Assembly (NCBI GenBank): GCA_013812695.1 | Contig: JACCSZ010000248.1 | Coordinates: 7,283-71,282, forward strand | DNA length: 64,000 nucleotides | Reading direction: 5' to 3' | From: Gemmatimonadales bacterium | GTDB lineage: Bacteria; Gemmatimonadota; Gemmatimonadetes; Gemmatimonadales; GWC2-71-9 | Part shown: positions 1-8,081 of the stretch, one piece after another | Numbering within the stretch: the stretch's first letter is position 1 | How the letters are laid out: every line of letters begins with the position of its first letter | The notes under the pieces: model-generated | What the model saw: only the letters and a program-made list of their open reading frames with translations | Database searches by the model: none | Told to the model about the DNA's origin: nothing | Made by a program: the position numbers and the translations under genes

Positions 1-651
1 GCCGGCCTGTGGGATCGCATCCCCCAGTCGGCCCGTCGGATCGTCGTCGCGTCGGAGGCGGGGGAAATGGCGGAGACGCCAAAACCCGGCGACCGGGCTT
101 TCGCGCGCGTGAGCATCGAGCTGATCGCCAGTAACCGGTTGGCCCTCGAAGCGGCGGCCAAACGCGCGGCAGAGTTGGGCCTCGCTCCCCAGGTGGCGGA
201 GACGCCGCTCGCCGGGGAGGCGTCGGCGGCCGGAACGAGTGTGGCCACTACACTATTACAACATTGCGGGCCTGCTGAGATCCCGCAACCAGTCCGACCG
301 TCCCGCTGCTTTATCTGGGGGGGTGAGACGACCGTCACATTGGGCGACGCGATCCCGGGGCTCGGAGGTCGCTGCCAGGAGCTCGCGCTCGCGGCCGCCC
401 GCACGCTCGAGGGTGCTCCGGCGGGCGCGGCCCTGCTCGCGGCGGGAACGGACGGTCGCGACGGACCGACCGATGCCGCGGGCGCCGTGGTCGATGGGGA
501 CACCTGGCGAGCGGTGGCCCTGGCAGGCCGCGATCCCGCGCGCGACCTGCGGGCGCACGACGCCTATCACGGGCTCGATGCGGCGGGCGCGCTCGTGAAG
601 GTGGGGCTGACGGGCACGAACGTGATGGACGTGGTGATCGGGATCGTGTAG
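1..651 (+). CDS. Glycerate 2-kinase (MOFRL family), C-terminal part
   Basis: The frame is open from the first base, so the N-terminus lies outside the window. The visible part is the MOFRL domain of the glycerate kinase / hydroxypyruvate reductase (GckA/TtuD) family, which phosphorylates D-glycerate to 2-phosphoglycerate in the cytoplasm. Diagnostic segments are IWGGETTVTLG, GGRCQELALAAA and LLAAGTDGRDGPTDAAGAVV, and the protein ends in the usual GTNVMDVVIG tail. An internal ATG at 67 exists, but in-frame family-like sequence continues upstream of it. The gene converges on the leftward operon ending at 672, with 20 bp between stops. Family assignment is secure; the exact substrate is not. Confidence 0.88.
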   Translation, partial: AGLWDRIPQSARRIVVASEAGEMAETPKPGDRAFARVSIELIASNRLALEAAAKRAAELGLAPQVAETPLAGEASAAGTSVATTLLQHCGPAEIPQPVRPSRCFIWGGETTVTLGDAIPGLGGRCQELALAAARTLEGAPAGAALLAAGTDGRDGPTDAAGAVVDGDTWRAVALAGRDPARDLRAHDAYHGLDAAGALVKVGLTGTNVMDVVIGIV

Positions 652-671
652 TCACGACGACCCTGACTCGG

Positions 672-1127
672 TTACGGCCGCACTTCCAGCTGCGGCCGCC
701 AATCTTCGCCGAGCAGCACCGTCACGTCGACTCGCCTGAGCGTATCCGGCGCGATCGCGACTCGACCCGCGCCGAGCGCCTGGGCGACGTCCCGCCCGAG
801 ACCCGGTTCGCCGCGCCGCACCAGAATTTGCGTCGAATCCGTCCTGGGCCCGCTGCCGAAGAACACCACATCGACACCGCGCCGGCGAAGGGCTCGCGTA
901 GCGGTGCGTGCGAGCCCCGCGCGCCGGGTGCCGTTCAATACCTCCACCTGGATGCGCTTGCCGGGCGCCGGGAGCGCATAGGCGTGGCCGGCCACCTGCT
1001 CCGGCCTCGGCTTCATAAGCGTCGCGAAGACCCCGAGGAGGGCCGCGCCCGCCGCGGCGATCAGCGCGAGCCGGAGGGCTCGACGACGCTGTTCCAGAAG
1101 CGCACCGTTGGCTCGGGTATCGGCCAC
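672..1127 (-). CDS. Membrane-anchored LytR C-terminal (LytR_C) domain protein
   Basis: A protein of about 151 aa: a short cytoplasmic tail, one membrane segment (about residues 19-38, RLALIAAAGAALLGVFATL), then an exported LytR_C domain with the typical VEVLNGTRRAGLA start and RRRGVDVVFFG strand. LytR_C domains occur at the C-terminus of cell-wall LytR-CpsA-Psr proteins or alone; here there is no catalytic LCP domain. The chosen GTG start at 1127 lies inside the upstream YqeK-type gene (67 bp overlap) and gives a sensible membrane anchor. A longer reading to 1592 in this frame is only Arg/Ala-rich shadow of the upstream gene. It is the last gene of the leftward operon. Role unknown, probably envelope-related. 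Confidence 0.72.
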   Translation of the reverse strand: MADTRANGALLEQRRRALRLALIAAAGAALLGVFATLMKPRPEQVAGHAYALPAPGKRIQVEVLNGTRRAGLARTATRALRRRGVDVVFFGSGPRTDSTQILVRRGEPGLGRDVAQALGAGRVAIAPDTLRRVDVTVLLGEDWRPQLEVRP

Positions 1128-1624
1128 CCCGAGCCGATCAGGTGGGTGAGTCGGTCGCCCGCGACGGCGCGGAGCACGGCCGGCGAATCGTCGGGGAATC
1201 GCTCCGCCAGCTCGGCCCTCCACTCGGGCCGGAACTCGCGGCCCGGCTCGAGATAGTCGGCGCAGTACAACATCCGCCCCACCATATCCCACCCCGCGTG
1301 ACCGATCGAATGAAAGCGGACGGCGTCCAGGATGCCCCGGTCGGTTTCGCCGTCGGCTTCCGCGCGGGCGGCGGCGGCCGGTCCATGGCGCAGTGCGGGC
1401 GGCCCCTCGGCCAGCGGCGCCCAGCGATCGAGCGTGGGAGGTGCGGCGTCGCGGAACGCGTCGTGCAGCCACACGGCGCGAAGCCATCGCCCGCGCTCCG
1501 CGCCTGACACCCGCATCCGCTCGGCCCAGGCCGTGGCGAGCGCGGCCACGCGGCCGATGTGCGCCAGCCGCTCGGGTGAAATTTCGGCCCACGACGGAAG
1601 GCCACTCTCTGCCGAGCCGGTCAT
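1061..1624 (-). CDS. yqeK: YqeK-type HD-domain hydrolase
   Basis: 187 aa. HD-superfamily metal-dependent phosphohydrolase resembling YqeK, which hydrolyses diadenosine tetraphosphate and related dinucleotides. The ordered motifs are HIGRVAALATAWA, WLHDAFRD (HD pair), FHSIGHAG and YCADYLEPGR, the last being characteristic of YqeK. The ATG start overlaps the panC stop (ATGA, 1621-1624), indicating translational coupling. In many bacteria yqeK sits beside nadD and rsfS; here it follows pantothenate genes. Assignment to the HD superfamily is firm; the YqeK label rests on the ADYLEPGR motif and the length. Confidence 0.75.
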   Translation of the reverse strand: MTGSAESGLPSWAEISPERLAHIGRVAALATAWAERMRVSGAERGRWLRAVWLHDAFRDAAPPTLDRWAPLAEGPPALRHGPAAAARAEADGETDRGILDAVRFHSIGHAGWDMVGRMLYCADYLEPGREFRPEWRAELAERFPDDSPAVLRAVAGDRLTHLIGSGWPIPEPTVRFWNSVVEPSGSR

Positions 1625-2478
1625 CCGCCGAGGCCTTGGTCGAGGATGATGTTGTCGATCAGCCGAGTGGATCCCACTCGTGCCGCGAGCGCCACCACCG
1701 TGTCGGCCTCGACCACGTCGACCGGCGTGAGCGCGCGCGGCTCGGCGATGGCCACGTACTCGACCGTCACAGCCGGCTCCAATGCCAACTGCGGGCGCAT
1801 CGCGTCCAGGAGGGCTCCGGCCCGCCGCCGGCCCGCACGGTACGCCTCGTGCGCGGCCCCCAGCGCACGGCTGAGCACCAACGCGCGGCGGCGCTCGTCG
1901 GGATTCAGATAGGCGTTGCGGCTGCTGAGGGCGAGACCATCGGGCTCGCGGACGGTGGGCACCACCACGATCTCGAGCGGCCAGTCGAGGTCCCGCACCA
2001 TCTGCCGGACCAGGGTCGCCTGCTGGATGTCCTTGCGTCCGAAGCATGCGACGTCAGGCTCCGCCAGATGAAACAGCTTGGCGACCACCGTCAGCACGCC
2101 CGCGAAGTGGCCGGGCCGGGCCGCGCCTTCCCAGCGCTCCGCCGTGGCGCCGGGCAGCACGCGGATCTCGGAGCCTGCGGGGTACATGACCTGCTCGCTG
2201 GGCGCGAAGAGCGCCGTGACCCCGCGATCCTCCGCCAGCACGCGGTCGCGCGCCAGGTCGCGCGGATACCGGGCAAGATCTTCCGCGGGCCCAAACTGCA
2301 ACGGGTTCACGAAAACGCTCATGACGGTGGAGTCGGCCCGACCCCGCGCGGCGTCCACCAGGCGCAGATGCCCTTCGTGGAGGTAGCCCATCGTCGGGAC
2401 GAGTGCGACACGCCGGCCCGCGGCGCGTTCCCCGCTCGCCCACCGTCGGAGGTCGGAGATGGTCTGAAGCTCGATCAC
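1621..2478 (-). CDS. panC: Pantothenate synthetase
   Basis: 285 aa with a GTG start at 2478, matching the usual length of about 283 aa. The enzyme joins D-pantoate and beta-alanine using ATP, the last step of vitamin B5 synthesis. Visible motifs are PTMGYLHEGHLRLV (the HxGH nucleotide-binding motif), VFVNPLQFGP, FGRKDIQQ and LALSSRNAYL (the KMSKS-like SSRN loop). An in-frame start at 2544 would run 47 bp into panB and add residues with no family resemblance, so the internal GTG just after the panB stop is preferred. It follows panB in the same operon and is coupled to the downstream yqeK-like gene. Confidence 0.93.
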   Translation of the reverse strand: MIELQTISDLRRWASGERAAGRRVALVPTMGYLHEGHLRLVDAARGRADSTVMSVFVNPLQFGPAEDLARYPRDLARDRVLAEDRGVTALFAPSEQVMYPAGSEIRVLPGATAERWEGAARPGHFAGVLTVVAKLFHLAEPDVACFGRKDIQQATLVRQMVRDLDWPLEIVVVPTVREPDGLALSSRNAYLNPDERRRALVLSRALGAAHEAYRAGRRRAGALLDAMRPQLALEPAVTVEYVAIAEPRALTPVDVVEADTVVALAARVGSTRLIDNIILDQGLGG

Positions 2479-2497
2479 GTGCGCGGCGGGGCGGCGA

Positions 2498-3316
2498 TCA
2501 ATCGAAGCTGTGCTCGGGCCCGGGATAGCGTCCGCCGCGCACATCGGCGGCGTACGCGCGAACCGCGGACCGCACCGCTTCGCCCAACTCGGCGTACCGA
2601 TGGAGAAACTTGGGATTGAAGGCCTCGTTCAGGCCGAGCATGTCGTGCAGAACCAGTACCTGCCCATCGCACCCCGCGCCCGCGCCGATGCCGATCGTGG
2701 GAATGGTGAGCGCCGCGGAGATCCGCCGCGCCAACGCCGACGGCAACAGCTCGAGCACGACCCCGCAGGCGCCCGCCTCCTCCAGGGCTCGCGCGTCGGC
2801 GAGCAGCCGGTCGGCCGAGCCGACCTCCCTGCCCTGCACCCGATAGCCGCCGAGGGCGTGCACCGACTGCGGGGTGAGCCCCAGATGGCCCAGGACCGGG
2901 ATGCCGCGCTCGACCAGCGCGCGCACCGTGTCGGCCATGGGCTGGCCCCCTTCGAGCTTGACCCCGTGCGCACCGCTTTCCTGCAACACCCGCCCGGCGT
3001 TCCGGATCGCCTCCGGTACCGATACCTGGTAGGTGAGGAACGGCAGGTCCACGAACACCAGCGACCGCCGCGACCCTCTGTGGACGCTGGCCGCGTGATA
3101 GATCATCTGCTCGAGCGTGGCGCTCAGCGTCGTCTCCTGCCCCGCCAGGACTTGATTGAGCGAGTCGCCGACGAGAAGGACATCCACGTCGGCCGCTTCG
3201 AGCAGCCGGGCGAAGGCGGCGTCGTAGCAGGTCAGCACAACGATCCGGCGGCCGGCCGCCTTCATGCCGATCAGGTCCGGCACCGTCAGAGGCCGTGCGT
3301 CACCGTTCATGGGCAT
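2498..3316 (-). CDS. panB: 3-methyl-2-oxobutanoate hydroxymethyltransferase
   Basis: 272 aa. Converts alpha-ketoisovalerate to ketopantoate with 5,10-methylene-tetrahydrofolate, the first committed step to pantothenate. Family features: VVLTCYDAAFARLLE, LLVGDSLNQVLAG (Mg2+-binding Asp), HGVKLEGG, GHLGLTPQSVHALGG and IGIGAGAGCDGQVLV. ATG 3316 is preceded by GGCGGA on the minus strand at about 5 bp; ATG 3310 is a close alternative. The start overlaps the end of folK, so the two are coupled. Grouping panB and panC with the folate gene folK is metabolically coherent because PanB consumes a folate cofactor. Confidence 0.94.
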   Translation of the reverse strand: MPMNGDARPLTVPDLIGMKAAGRRIVVLTCYDAAFARLLEAADVDVLLVGDSLNQVLAGQETTLSATLEQMIYHAASVHRGSRRSLVFVDLPFLTYQVSVPEAIRNAGRVLQESGAHGVKLEGGQPMADTVRALVERGIPVLGHLGLTPQSVHALGGYRVQGREVGSADRLLADARALEEAGACGVVLELLPSALARRISAALTIPTIGIGAGAGCDGQVLVLHDMLGLNEAFNPKFLHRYAELGEAVRSAVRAYAADVRGGRYPGPEHSFD

Positions 3317-3725
3317 GCAGTTCCGCCAATTCACGCTGCCAGAAGTCGCGGTTCGGGAGCTCGGGATGGGGAATAATAAGGTCGGGCTCGGTGACGTGCC
3401 GCCGCGCGAACCGCACGATGTCGAGATCCAGCGTGCGTGCCCCCCACCGCTCCGTGCGCACGCGGCCCTCCGCGCGCTCGATGGACTGACACGCGGCCAG
3501 CAGCTCGCGCGGGGTCAACACGGTCTCGAGCAGCACCATCTGGTTGAGATAGGGCGGCTGGATCATCCCCGCGAGCGGGGCGGTTTCCTCGACCGCCGAC
3601 GCGGCGAGAAGGGTCGTGCCCGGCAGCCGGCCGAGCGCCTCGCGGCCCGCGGTCAGGTGGCTCGCGCGGTCGCCGAGGTTGCTGCCGAGGGCCACGTACA
3701 CGCGCTCGGCGCGGCGCGCCTCCAC
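3300..3725 (-). CDS. folK: 6-hydroxymethyl-7,8-dihydropterin pyrophosphokinase (HPPK)
   Basis: 141 aa with a GTG start. Transfers pyrophosphate from ATP to hydroxymethyl-dihydropterin in folate synthesis. Hallmarks are YVALGSNLGDR at the N-terminus, the LNQMVLLET segment, and the signature RWGARTLDLDIV followed by LIIPHPELPNRDF. The start is 1 bp after the stop of the chemoreceptor-like gene, and the end overlaps panB. It is slightly shorter than E. coli HPPK (about 159 aa), but all catalytic segments are present. Confidence 0.93.
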   Translation of the reverse strand: MEARRAERVYVALGSNLGDRASHLTAGREALGRLPGTTLLAASAVEETAPLAGMIQPPYLNQMVLLETVLTPRELLAACQSIERAEGRVRTERWGARTLDLDIVRFARRHVTEPDLIIPHPELPNRDFWQRELAELHAHER

Positions 3726-3726
3726 G

Positions 3727-5808
3727 TCACTGCTCCACCGCGAAGTGTCGCGCGATCCGCTGCAGATCCACTGCCACGTCGCCCAGCTCGCGGATGGAAC
3801 GCTCGAGATCGGCCTGGCCGGCGGCCGCCTCGGTGGCTCGGCTGGCCAGCGCCTCGGTCTCGCTCAGGGTGCGCGCCGAGCCCGCGGCCACCCGGCGGAT
3901 CTGTCCCGTGAGCCCGTCCACCGCGCGGAGCTGTTCCGCCGCCGTCGACGCGATCGCGCGGGCGTGTCGGCCCGCGTCGCTGGTCGTGCCCACGATCGCG
4001 TCGAGCGCCTGCGCGGCATCGGCGCTCAGGCCTTCGACCCCCGCCACGGCCTCGCGCCCGCGCTCCATCTGGCCCGAGACGGCCGTGACCTGATCGGCGA
4101 TCTCCTCGAGCAGCACCCGCGCCTCGCCCGCGGCGTGCAGGCTCTGCGCGGCCAGGTCGCGAACCTCGTCGGCTACCACCGCGAACCCGCGGCCGTCAGC
4201 CCCCGCGCGGGCCGCCTCGATGGCGGCGTTGAGCGCGATCAGGTTCGTGAGGTCCGCGATCTCCCGGATGGTGCCGATGAAGCCCTTGATCCTGCTCGTC
4301 ATGGTGCCGAGCCCCGCGACCTTGTCGGCGCTGGCGGAGACGAATCCGTTGAGTCCGACGAGGCGGGCGATCGCTTCCCCGATGACTGCCCGTTTCTGCG
4401 TCGCGACCTCCGCGGCGGTGCCGCTGGCCTGGGCGGCGAGCGCGCCCTGGTCGGCCATGGCGCGGGAGGCGGCGCCGAGGGAGTCGGTGGCCTTGAGGCC
4501 GCCTGCGACGAAGCTCTCGAGCTCCCCGGCGCCCTGCCGCATGCCCTGCGAGGCGTCCGCCAGCGCCAGCGCCGAGGCGCGGAGCGACTCGGTCACCCGC
4601 GCGAGCGCGGTCACCTGCTGGCCGATCTGCTCGACCGTACTCAGGAGCGGGCGGCGGAGCTCCGCGATGTGGATGGCCGTCGCGATCTGGTTGCCGATCG
4701 TACTCAACGCCGTGAGGTCCTTCGGGCCGTAGGTATGGCGCTTGGGGTGATCCACCTCCACGGTGCCGAGCAGCTCCTCGCCGAAACGGATCGGATGGAC
4801 GATGAGACTACCCACCTCCGGCATTGTCAGCCGGACCAGCGGATCGGACCGCGCGTCCTTGACCTCGACCACGCGGCCGCGGGCGATCGCCTCGGCCCGG
4901 AACGGCGCGGCGCCCTCGGGAGGCGCGCCTCGGTTCGGCCGGCCGAGGAGTCCGCGGTAGGCGAGCGAGGGCACGCCGTCGGTGACCCGGTAGATGCGAA
5001 AGTCACCCCAGTCGAGCAGGCGGTAGGCCAGGCGCTCGATCTGGTCGAAGGAGCCCTGGAGCGTGGCGTTGCTCGCGATCGCCACTTCCATCAGGTGCAC
5101 CTTGTTCAGGTCCTCGGCACCGATCGCTTCCTCGAGGAGGCGTCGCGTGAGCGCGCCCACCACGCCGAGCGCGAGCGCCACGGCGAGCCAGCCCACCGGC
5201 GACAGCGCGACCAGCGCGGCGAGCACGACGCCCGACGCGATGAGAGTGAGCAGGTACGAGATGATCTCCCACCGCAGGATCAGAATCTTCTCGGCGTACT
5301 CGAGCTTGTCACGGAGCAGCAGCGTGCAATAGAACAGCGCGCGGGTCCCGAAGAAATACATGCAGACGAAGATCGCGATGGCGGGCAGCAGGTCGAGGGA
5401 CAGCTCGGGCCGGCCGGTCAGTGCGAGCACGGCGGCGTAGAGCCCGTACGCGGCGGTGAAGCCCAGCACCTCGCGGCCGGCGTTGATGAGGCCCGCGCGC
5501 GGGAGCTTCCGGAGCCAGAGCAGGTCCGAGGCGAAGACCCCGGCCCACAGTGCCAGCACCACCGGTGTGGGCCCGACGCTCAGCGCCCCGACGAGGGCCA
5601 CGACGCCCGACTGCGTCAGGTACGAATACTTGCTCAGGCGGACGGGCGACGCACGAAGTACGAGCACGCCCGCCAGCAGCACGAGCGTGCTGATCGGCTG
5701 GGCGATCCACCGGGTGTCGACGGCGACGGCGAGGAGCGCGACCGCGAGCCCCCCGAACGCCACGGTCTGCGCGTAGCGATCCACGAGCTGCTGCACGCGA
5801 TCTCTCAT
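3727..5808 (-). CDS. Membrane GAF / methyl-accepting chemotaxis-type signalling protein
   Basis: 693 aa from ATG 5808. The N-terminal third (about residues 15-235) contains six or so hydrophobic segments. It is followed by a GAF-like domain (around residues 240-380, with the FRIYRV and VGSLIVHPIRFGEELLGTVEVDHP strands). The C-terminal half is an MCP-type coiled-coil signalling domain with the conserved hairpin tip IREIADLTNLIALNAAIEA and GRGFAVVADEVRDLA. No HAMP domain and no periplasmic Cache-type sensor are apparent. The hairpin normally contacts CheA/CheW, but no che genes are nearby. It lies between trpA and folK in a biosynthetic operon, 10 bp after trpA. Ligand and output are unknown. 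Confidence 0.82.
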   Translation of the reverse strand: MRDRVQQLVDRYAQTVAFGGLAVALLAVAVDTRWIAQPISTLVLLAGVLVLRASPVRLSKYSYLTQSGVVALVGALSVGPTPVVLALWAGVFASDLLWLRKLPRAGLINAGREVLGFTAAYGLYAAVLALTGRPELSLDLLPAIAIFVCMYFFGTRALFYCTLLLRDKLEYAEKILILRWEIISYLLTLIASGVVLAALVALSPVGWLAVALALGVVGALTRRLLEEAIGAEDLNKVHLMEVAIASNATLQGSFDQIERLAYRLLDWGDFRIYRVTDGVPSLAYRGLLGRPNRGAPPEGAAPFRAEAIARGRVVEVKDARSDPLVRLTMPEVGSLIVHPIRFGEELLGTVEVDHPKRHTYGPKDLTALSTIGNQIATAIHIAELRRPLLSTVEQIGQQVTALARVTESLRASALALADASQGMRQGAGELESFVAGGLKATDSLGAASRAMADQGALAAQASGTAAEVATQKRAVIGEAIARLVGLNGFVSASADKVAGLGTMTSRIKGFIGTIREIADLTNLIALNAAIEAARAGADGRGFAVVADEVRDLAAQSLHAAGEARVLLEEIADQVTAVSGQMERGREAVAGVEGLSADAAQALDAIVGTTSDAGRHARAIASTAAEQLRAVDGLTGQIRRVAAGSARTLSETEALASRATEAAAGQADLERSIRELGDVAVDLQRIARHFAVEQ

Positions 5809-5818
5809 CGGGCTGCCG

Positions 5819-6655
5819 TCAACGCGCCGCCACGACCGGGCTGCCGACCGCCGCGGCGTCCAGCGCTTCGCGCAGCGATATGAGGAAGTCGCGGGCGGCC
5901 TCGACGCCGCGGCTGCCGAGCACGTCGACCAACGCGCTCCCGACGACCACGCCGTCCGCTTGTCCCGCCAGGATGCGAGCCTGGGCAGGGGTCGAAATGC
6001 CGAAGCCGACAGCGAGGGGGAGCGCGGTGGCCCGGCGCACCCGCGCAATCAATGTATCGAGCCCGTCGGCCAGGCCGGCGGTGGCGCCCGTGACCCCCAG
6101 CCGGGCGACCAGGTAGACGAATCCCTGGGCGCCCAGGACGGCCGCCGCCAGCCGGTCCGCGCGCGTCGTGGGCGCGATGAGACGAATCAGGTCGAGTGGG
6201 CTCGCCTGGATCGCCGACTCGACCGCGGGATCGCTGCCGGCCGGCAGATCGGTCAGCAACACACCGGCCAGCCCCAGCGCGTCGGCATCGCGAAGGAAGC
6301 GGTCCACGCCGTACCGCAGGATCGGATTGAGGTAGCTGAAGACCACCACCGGCCGCGACAGCCGCGCGCGCTCGATCAGCGCGAGCGTGCCGGCCAGTGT
6401 CATGCCCTGCCGCAGCGCCTCGAACGTGGACCGCTGGATGGTCGGCCCGTCGGCGAGCGGATCACTGAACGGCACGCCCACCTCCAGGATGTCCGCGACC
6501 TGATCGGCCGCCTGGAGGGCGGCGAGGCTGGTGTCGACGGTCGGGTGGCCGGCGGTGAGGTACGGGATCAGCGCGGTGCGACCGCGCGCGCGCAGGTCGG
6601 CCCAGGCCGGCGCGAGGCGGGAGTCAGACAAAGTAGTCGCCGGCCGTGAGGCCAT
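5819..6655 (-). CDS. trpA: Tryptophan synthase alpha chain
   Basis: 278 aa. Cleaves indole-3-glycerol phosphate to indole and glyceraldehyde 3-phosphate; indole is channelled to TrpB. Motifs: ALIPYLTAGHP, DILEVGVPFSDPLADGP (catalytic Glu and Asp), GVLLTDLPAG, FVYLVARLGVTGA and AVGFGISTPAQA. ATG 6655 overlaps the HD-GYP gene by 32 bp; a TTG at 6631 within the TTGTCTGA junction is an alternative start that would remove 8 residues. trpA is separated from trpB by two non-trp genes in the same overlapping operon. Confidence 0.95.
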   Translation of the reverse strand: MASRPATTLSDSRLAPAWADLRARGRTALIPYLTAGHPTVDTSLAALQAADQVADILEVGVPFSDPLADGPTIQRSTFEALRQGMTLAGTLALIERARLSRPVVVFSYLNPILRYGVDRFLRDADALGLAGVLLTDLPAGSDPAVESAIQASPLDLIRLIAPTTRADRLAAAVLGAQGFVYLVARLGVTGATAGLADGLDTLIARVRRATALPLAVGFGISTPAQARILAGQADGVVVGSALVDVLGSRGVEAARDFLISLREALDAAAVGSPVVAAR

Positions 6656-8081
6656 ACCGGGATGGCGTGGTGACCTTCACGATCGACCGCCGATAGGCGC
6701 CGCTCTCATCCTGCTCGACCAGGTTGACCAGGTCGCCCGGCGGGGGGACGTGGCCGCCGTCCGCGCTCACCGCGATGCGCACCAGCGGGCGATTGAGCTG
6801 CAGCCCCTCCGGATTGGTCGCCGCGACGAGGGCGACTTCAAAGGTGTCGAGGATGACGCAGGTCCCGACGGGATAGATGCCAATGAGGTTGATCAGCGCT
6901 TTGACGAGGATGGTGTCGTAGCCGCGCTTCGGATTATGCCACATCTCGCGGAGCACCTCGTCCGGCTCGATCGGCACCGTCTGATAGCTGCGTCGCGTGG
7001 TGGCGGCATCGAATCCGTCGGCCACCGCGACGATCCGCGAGAAGATCCCGAGCGCCCGGTCCCGCACGCTCTTGGGGTAGCCCGTCAAATCGGTCTTCAT
7101 GTGGTGCTCGTGGGCCACGAGGATGCTGCGGTAGGGCAGTTCGTCGTGCGTGCGCATCCCGAACAGCGTGAGCGTCCCCATCCACGGGTGGCCCTGCATG
7201 ATGCGCCACTCCACTTCGTCGAGCCCGGACGTCTTGTTGAGGATGTCCACCGGTATCCGGGCCTTGCCCACGTCGTGCAGCAGGGCGGTCATGCCCAGAT
7301 CGTAGAGCTGCAGCTTGCTGAACCCGAGCTTCTTGCCCAATGCGACCGAAAAGATGCACACGTTCACCGAGTGCGTGAAGGTGTACTCGTCGTAGTCGCG
7401 GATGGTCGTGAGGCCGACCAGCGATGTCTCGTTGTTGAGCACCTGGTCGACGATGAGCTGCACGGCGCGCTTCACACGCTTCACGCTGGTGGCACGGCCC
7501 AGCCTGACGCCGGTGATCACGTCCTTGGTGACCGCCACGCCCTGGCTGTAGATGCGCTTGGCCTGCTCCTTGGACTGCTCCGCTTCGGGATCGTGCTCCT
7601 GCTCCACGGCCCGTTCGATCTCGACGCCCTTCACCTCGGCCGAGCGGAGGCGCTCGAACAGTTCCTCGAACCGCCCCTCCGTGCCCGCCCGCTCGGCCAG
7701 GCTGAGGAGCAGGCTCAGGAAAATCTGCCATTCCCGGCGGTTGGCGGAATCGTGAACGCGCAGGCCGCCGATCGAGAACGTCCGCAGCATCGTGAGGATG
7801 TGGCTGAACGCGGCGTAGTTGTCGAGCTCGAGGCGCAGCCGGGTCGCGTTGACGAAGATGAAGTCGCCGGCGAGCCGGATCTCCAGGTCGGCCTCGAGCG
7901 CCACCAGCGCACGGGACGTGGCGTCCAGGTCGTCGAGCGCCCTCTGGACCGTGGCGTTCTCCACCGGATACAGCTTGAGGCTCCGGAGGGCGGTGTACAG
8001 CGCCAGCAGCAACGCGCGCCCCCCCTGCCGCAGGCGGCCCTCGGACGCGGCGCCCGGCGCCAATTCGGCCGGCGTCGTCAC
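6624..8081 (-). CDS. HD-GYP-type phosphohydrolase domain protein
   Basis: 485 aa from a GTG that overlaps the upstream stop (GTGA). The N-terminal domain (about residues 20-150) resembles the N-terminus of the adjacent HEAT-repeat protein. A middle charged region follows (EQEHDPEAEQSKEQAKR). The C-terminal HD domain has HSVNVCIFSVALG, ALLHDVGKARIP and a GYP-type segment, HHMKTDLTGYP. HD-GYP enzymes degrade cyclic di-GMP, but the usual HHExxDGxGYP reads HHMKTDLTGYP here (Glu to Met, Gly to Leu), so activity is uncertain. The HD metal residues are kept. No signal peptide or membrane segment. It sits between trpB and trpA in the operon. Confidence 0.85.
   Translation of the reverse strand: MTTPAELAPGAASEGRLRQGGRALLLALYTALRSLKLYPVENATVQRALDDLDATSRALVALEADLEIRLAGDFIFVNATRLRLELDNYAAFSHILTMLRTFSIGGLRVHDSANRREWQIFLSLLLSLAERAGTEGRFEELFERLRSAEVKGVEIERAVEQEHDPEAEQSKEQAKRIYSQGVAVTKDVITGVRLGRATSVKRVKRAVQLIVDQVLNNETSLVGLTTIRDYDEYTFTHSVNVCIFSVALGKKLGFSKLQLYDLGMTALLHDVGKARIPVDILNKTSGLDEVEWRIMQGHPWMGTLTLFGMRTHDELPYRSILVAHEHHMKTDLTGYPKSVRDRALGIFSRIVAVADGFDAATTRRSYQTVPIEPDEVLREMWHNPKRGYDTILVKALINLIGIYPVGTCVILDTFEVALVAATNPEGLQLNRPLVRIAVSADGGHVPPPGDLVNLVEQDESGAYRRSIVKVTTPSRYGLTAGDYFV

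Noticed and set aside
672..1592. Long version of the LytR_C protein starting at 1592
   Set aside because: The extra N-terminal part is Arg-rich shadow of the YqeK-type gene; the GTG at 1127 gives a clean membrane anchor.
3616..5883. Long plus-strand frame opposite the chemoreceptor-like gene
   Set aside because: Composition is shadow-like, and the minus strand carries clear GAF and MCP motifs.
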